This document shows positions 60,253 through 64,000 of a stretch of DNA of 64,000 nucleotides, piece after piece. Numbering within the stretch: the stretch's first letter is position 1; each line of letters starts with the position of its first letter. The stretch comes from Pseudisothecium myosuroides. Its lineage: Eukaryota; Streptophyta; Bryopsida; Hypnales; Lembophyllaceae. A program made the translations under genes and the position numbers. The stretch covers positions 23,622,001 to 23,686,000 of the forward strand of contig OX637296.1 in assembly GCA_951799445.1 (NCBI GenBank). Direction: 5' to 3'. The notes beneath the pieces were generated by a model, which saw nothing but the letters and a program-made list of their open reading frames with translations, was not told where the DNA came from and searched no databases.

Positions 60253-60960
60253 CCATGTAGAACAGCCTAAACCCTTCCATGAGTTCTCGTCCTGTTTCTA
60301 GGATGAGGATGCTCTTTGAAGCTCTGGCATGTCTAGATTATTCGAAATCAAGTCATTTTCCAGAAGGATACTCGGAGTTTTGAGCAAGTAGACCAACTGA
60401 TTTGGCAGGGGCTTGTGGACTACGGTAGAGCTGCTTGGGATAAGTGAAATGTCGGTCGGCGAGTTCCAAGTGTCCTAATTCTCCGTCTGCAGAAAAATCT
60501 TGACTAGCCAATCTTGTGTTTTAATACCAATCATGGGGTGAGGTTCTTAGTCTGATCTGTATTAATAAAAAAATAAAATTGCTGAAACGAAAGTTGTGAA
60601 CATAGTTACGAAGAGCGGCATTCGAGAATGCTCTCGCTCTCATTATCAGCGTCGATTTGAACTGATTTCTCCGATGCCTTTTCATCTATTCTGAGAGGTT
60701 ACACCTTAAGAACCTATCAGGATGTCTATAAATCATTAATTATATATGATAACGCTCAACTAACTAGCAAGAACGAAGTTTAAGAAAAAAAATCTGAAAT
60801 ATCCACTCAGCCGTTCATAGCAACAATGGTCCTGGACTAAGTTATTTGTCCTGATCATGGCGCCAACTATTGTGGAAGAGGACGTCCAGTATTAGAATTT
60901 AGACGAGGTAATCAGTCACACTATGAAACTATGTATCCAAAAATGTCAAGAGACGATCGT
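60253..60960. other. Intergenic, no gene seen
   Basis: Short frames only and no repeat structure between MITE copies 3 and 4. Confidence 0.45.
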
Positions 60961-61085
60961 CAATTTCATTAAATCGACTCCATTTTTGGCGCAAAATTTT
61001 TGTGACATTCGTCTGCGCAAAGCTTCAGACCGAGTGCCCTGAAAACTTTCAAAAGTTGAGAAATTCCGCCAATTTAATGAAATTG
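60961..61085. mobile_element. MITE family M, copy 4
   Basis: Left arm CAATTTCATTAAATCGACTC, right arm (reverse complement) CAATTTCATTAAATTGGCGG; the arms match perfectly over 14 bp. It is the most diverged copy: TTAAATTGGCGG replaces TTAAAATGGCGG. Confidence 0.65.
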
Positions 61086-61352
61086 AGGTTAACATGACTC
61101 ATTGCATTTTATGATCGTGCTTGTTGCATCATTTGGTCCAAATATTGGTGCAAAATTAGTGAGTTCTGATGAGGCGTTTCAACGAGGAACTAAGATATCT
61201 GCACCCAGATTCGCAACCTAAATTGTGCAAACCGCATTCATTTCGAGTGGCGATTATACATACCTTTTAATTTCGTGAACAGGAATCTTTCCTTGCCAGC
61301 TTATCACTGAGGAATATTTGGAGAGCCCTGATGCATAAAGCCAAAATCTGAC

Positions 61353-61869
61353 CCCGGGTACGCAACTCATATATTATATACGAGGGTCATCGGCATTAAA
61401 ACGGCTCAGAGGACGGCTTTTGTAAAAATTATATCAAATTAAAATGACCAAAAAGTTGGGTGAAGACCAAATTAAAAGAAAATTAAATGTAGAAAATGTT
61501 GAATTGCATACATATGACAAAAAAAACTCACAATGTATATGAAGAATTGAAACACCTATGCATAGTTTTAAAAATTCTTTACAAAAAGTTCCCTCCAATT
61601 AAAATTAAATTTTTATTAAAAAGCCCAAAAAGTTGGGTAGCTTGTCCCATGATACATGTATTAAAAAAACTCATATAATTAGTTTTTAATGCTATTATTG
61701 GCCCCAAAGAAATATCATTTTATATATATAATTATGTTTTTGGATTCCTTGTTAAAAAGGCTACAAGAATTTTCTACATTAAAACAAATTGTATCCCTTG
61801 AAATTGAACTAGAATGCATTATAAGTGATTATAATCAGGGCCATATAATATGGGAGTTGCGTACCCGGG
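61353..61869. mobile_element. hAT-like non-autonomous element with 8-bp target duplication
   Basis: The ends are CCCGGGTACGCAACTC and its perfect complement, continuing with weaker match (CATATATTATAT / CCATATTATAT). Flanked by AATCTGAC on both sides (61345-61352 and 61870-61877). An 8-bp duplication points to the hAT superfamily. The 517-bp interior is AT-rich, with no transposase. Confidence 0.82.
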
Positions 61870-61877
61870 AATCTGAC

Positions 61878-62429
61878 AATGCTCGCCAACAAAAAAACGT
61901 CGCCTATACCCATCCTAGACTTAGAGCTCTGAGTTTTGGGAAAGGGCTCTCAACTTAGACCAGAGTAATTTGAGGTGCTTGCGTAGAACTAAAGCAATTT
62001 GGACATCTCAAATCTCTCTATATGTGTCCTCAATTTTAAAGCTCTGATCGAGGTTCAGCTGACACCTAAAGATTCATCTCAGCACTTCAGTTAATAGCCC
62101 TAATTTTCACCACACTGGAACTCACATGTTGGCACACTGAAAGCTCGACTGAAAGTCATCAAAATAACAAAAATGGAAGTTAAATGAGTACCACTGACAC
62201 CACTTATTAGTCTATTACCCCATGAGTTCAAGACACCATTCTGGCAATGAAATTCAGTTTCATTTGTTTCAAAAAAAAAGACACCGTTCTGGTGTTGACC
62301 AGGTCCATCTACAACTAATTAATGGGAACGCAGGTCCCCGCACATCTCTGGTCCACGAAGTTTATGATTTTGCGGTCATTCATGAATTATCACCGAGTCT
62401 GCTCCAAGTACTGTAATCATACCCAACCA
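61878..62429. other. Intergenic, no gene seen
   Basis: Short frames without domains. Confidence 0.45.
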
Positions 62430-62690
62430 GTGTGCCCTGTGCCGTTGCCACAGCCAAAACCAAAGTAAAAGCAATTTTCTAATTTTCTGATTCATAAAAA
62501 CTTGGAAATTTCAATAACTTTCACCGTGAGTCCAAACATCATGAAACCATAACCATGCACCCCTCCTCGCAAAGGTTTTTCCGACGGTACCAAGCACGCC
62601 ACCGGGGGACACACGGTCCGGGAGATCTCAACGTGACAAACAAAACAAAACAAACAGCCAAACTTAAGATATGGATATCCAAAAGCAAAT
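62430..62690 (-). repeat. Conserved dispersed repeat R, copy 3
   Basis: On the minus strand it carries GAGATCTCCCGGACCGTGTG, CCCCCGGTGGCGTGCTTGGT, GCGAGGAGGGGTGCATGG and GGCAACGGCACAGGGCACAC. It extends further on the 5' side (CATATCTTAAGTTTGGCTGT), where copy 1 has CATACCTTAAGTTGGTTGTT. The core frame reads EISRTVCPPVACLVPSEKP. Confidence 0.75.
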
Positions 62691-64000
62691 TTAAAAGCAG
62701 AATCAAAAAGAGGCACTAACACCGCACCCCACCAGCATCTTTCCCCTGTCTTTTATTTTGTTTTGGGGGGTTTGGTTTGTTCTTTTTCTAACCCGGCCCA
62801 GGCCGCTTGCGTCTGGGCCTTGTATTTTGCTCTTCCTGCAATAAAGATAAACCTTTACTTGCGTAGAAAAACAGGCCTTGCTTTGACATGTTTGAATCTA
62901 ATGAACAGCCAGTAAGGTGATTTCCCTTCCCAAGGCTGCATCCATGCGATGTAAGAGATCTACATAATGATGAAGATGCTCTAATTAAGATTCAACTGAA
63001 TATAGATTAACAACATTGTCAGTGGATCTCACATTAGGCACATACAGTACCTTAGTTTTGCACAGGTGAGTGTTTGTTGTGATAACTATCGTGCATTCGT
63101 TCAACGTGCCAGCTCTTCCCTGACGGGGTTTAACTTAGATCCAGAAAGATTCAGGGTGTTCAGTGAGTGTGTGGCTGTGTGCACTGTGCACTAAGAAACC
63201 ACATTTCTGTACAGTACATTGGCATGAAAAACTGTGCGCTCCATCAGGTGCATGCCACCACAGTACTGTACTGTACATATAGGTCTGATCAGCAGTCAGG
63301 TGCTGAAATTGAATTTCCACGTCAGATTCTCAACTGTCCATGTCACCTCAGACCATTCACAAGATGACATGTGGTAAAAAAAAAAATCTGAAAATCACTT
63401 AATTTATGTTGAATTTGACCTTCACATAGGATATACCATAGTGACGTCGTATAAGGTGTACCAACCAGTGTTTTTTTAGGCGATAAAAAGACTAATAGCA
63501 CCAAAAATTTATTTGTTGCACCAAGCCCTTAGAAAAAATTAGAGATAAAAAAGTTTTAAAAGCCAGATGTAGATCTTGGATCACACCTTCACAACCACTA
63601 CCTCGACAATGACTACTGGAGTTTGTCACCCTGTCGCCACCTATGTAGATGCCTAAAATATACCAAAGTTACAGATATGGGCACAGACTATAGCCACCAT
63701 AATGTTTCTAGAATTGGGAATACAATCACTTGGGGCCTCCCCTACTTATTCTCTTAGTTTTTCTTTGCTTCTCTTGTCTTCTTCTTTGTCCAACCTCCGT
63801 GGCTTGAATGCGTTTTTTTCTCATTTTGCAAAGAAATCCATATATTTCAAAGAAAACAAATAAAAAAGAGAGATTGTTGCACCTACTTGTGGGGAAACAG
63901 ATTCGGCTCTATCTATTTTACTCCAGTTCAAGAGCTAAAATTGCCAAAGGTGTTTTTTCAGGTTTTGTTTTGAAGCCATACAACTTACACTAATTTCTGA
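62691..64000. other. Intergenic to window end, no gene seen
   Basis: GGCCCAGGCCGCTTGCGTCT then GGGCC at about 62796-62820 is a short GC-rich inverted stretch. AGTACTGTACTGTAC at about 63260 is rich in GTAC. No domain is seen in any frame up to the window edge. Confidence 0.45.

Overview
The window looks like nuclear DNA of a land plant, most likely a bryophyte (moss-like). The reasons are a plant cytosolic HSP90, a chloroplast J-like protein of the CPP1 family, a UPF0496 protein, a plastid-type Tyr/Trp permease and an F-box/propeller protein, all with short GT-AG introns, set in very AT-rich DNA full of small non-coding transposons. The exact lineage is an inference; I could not run a search.

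Layout. 1-5 kb: AT-rich DNA, then an F-box gene (2824-4158, +). 5.3-5.7 kb: a broken pectin methylesterase fragment (-). 7.5-8.2 kb: a TTAA-flanked element. 8.3-13.1 kb: a 13-exon DUF4097/FAM185A-like gene (-), which I rebuilt exon by exon; its exons sum to exactly 450 codons. 14.6-23.8 kb: an island of non-autonomous DNA transposons (TTAA family, CACTA-ended, Mutator-like with an internal minisatellite, Tourist-like). 24.75-25.57 kb: the CPP1-like gene (+). 27.96-30.05 kb: a three-exon UPF0496 gene (+). 30-39 kb: gene-poor AT-rich DNA with repeats. 40.09-42.80 kb: a two-exon HSP90 gene (+) with a heat-shock element upstream. 43-47.9 kb: intergenic. 47.95-54.10 kb: a seven-exon aromatic amino acid permease (+). 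54.7-55.9 kb: another TTAA element. 58.60-59.02 kb: a GC-rich intronless gene (+) for a small secreted protein, surrounded by four copies of one MITE family. 61.35-61.87 kb: a hAT-like element. The last 2 kb holds a third copy of a conserved repeat and no gene I can support.

The genes are ordinary single eukaryotic units on both strands, with no sign of an operon or shared pathway. CPP1 and the permease probably serve the chloroplast and HSP90 the cytosol. The most unusual content is non-genic: at least six members of a TTAA-flanked element family with CCCCTAAA-type termini (piggyBac-like target-site signature), a 1.3 kb element with a 9-bp duplication carrying a poly(A)/poly(T) minisatellite, paired-arm repeats upstream of HSP90 whose arms appear to co-vary, and repeat sequence shared by three introns of the permease gene.
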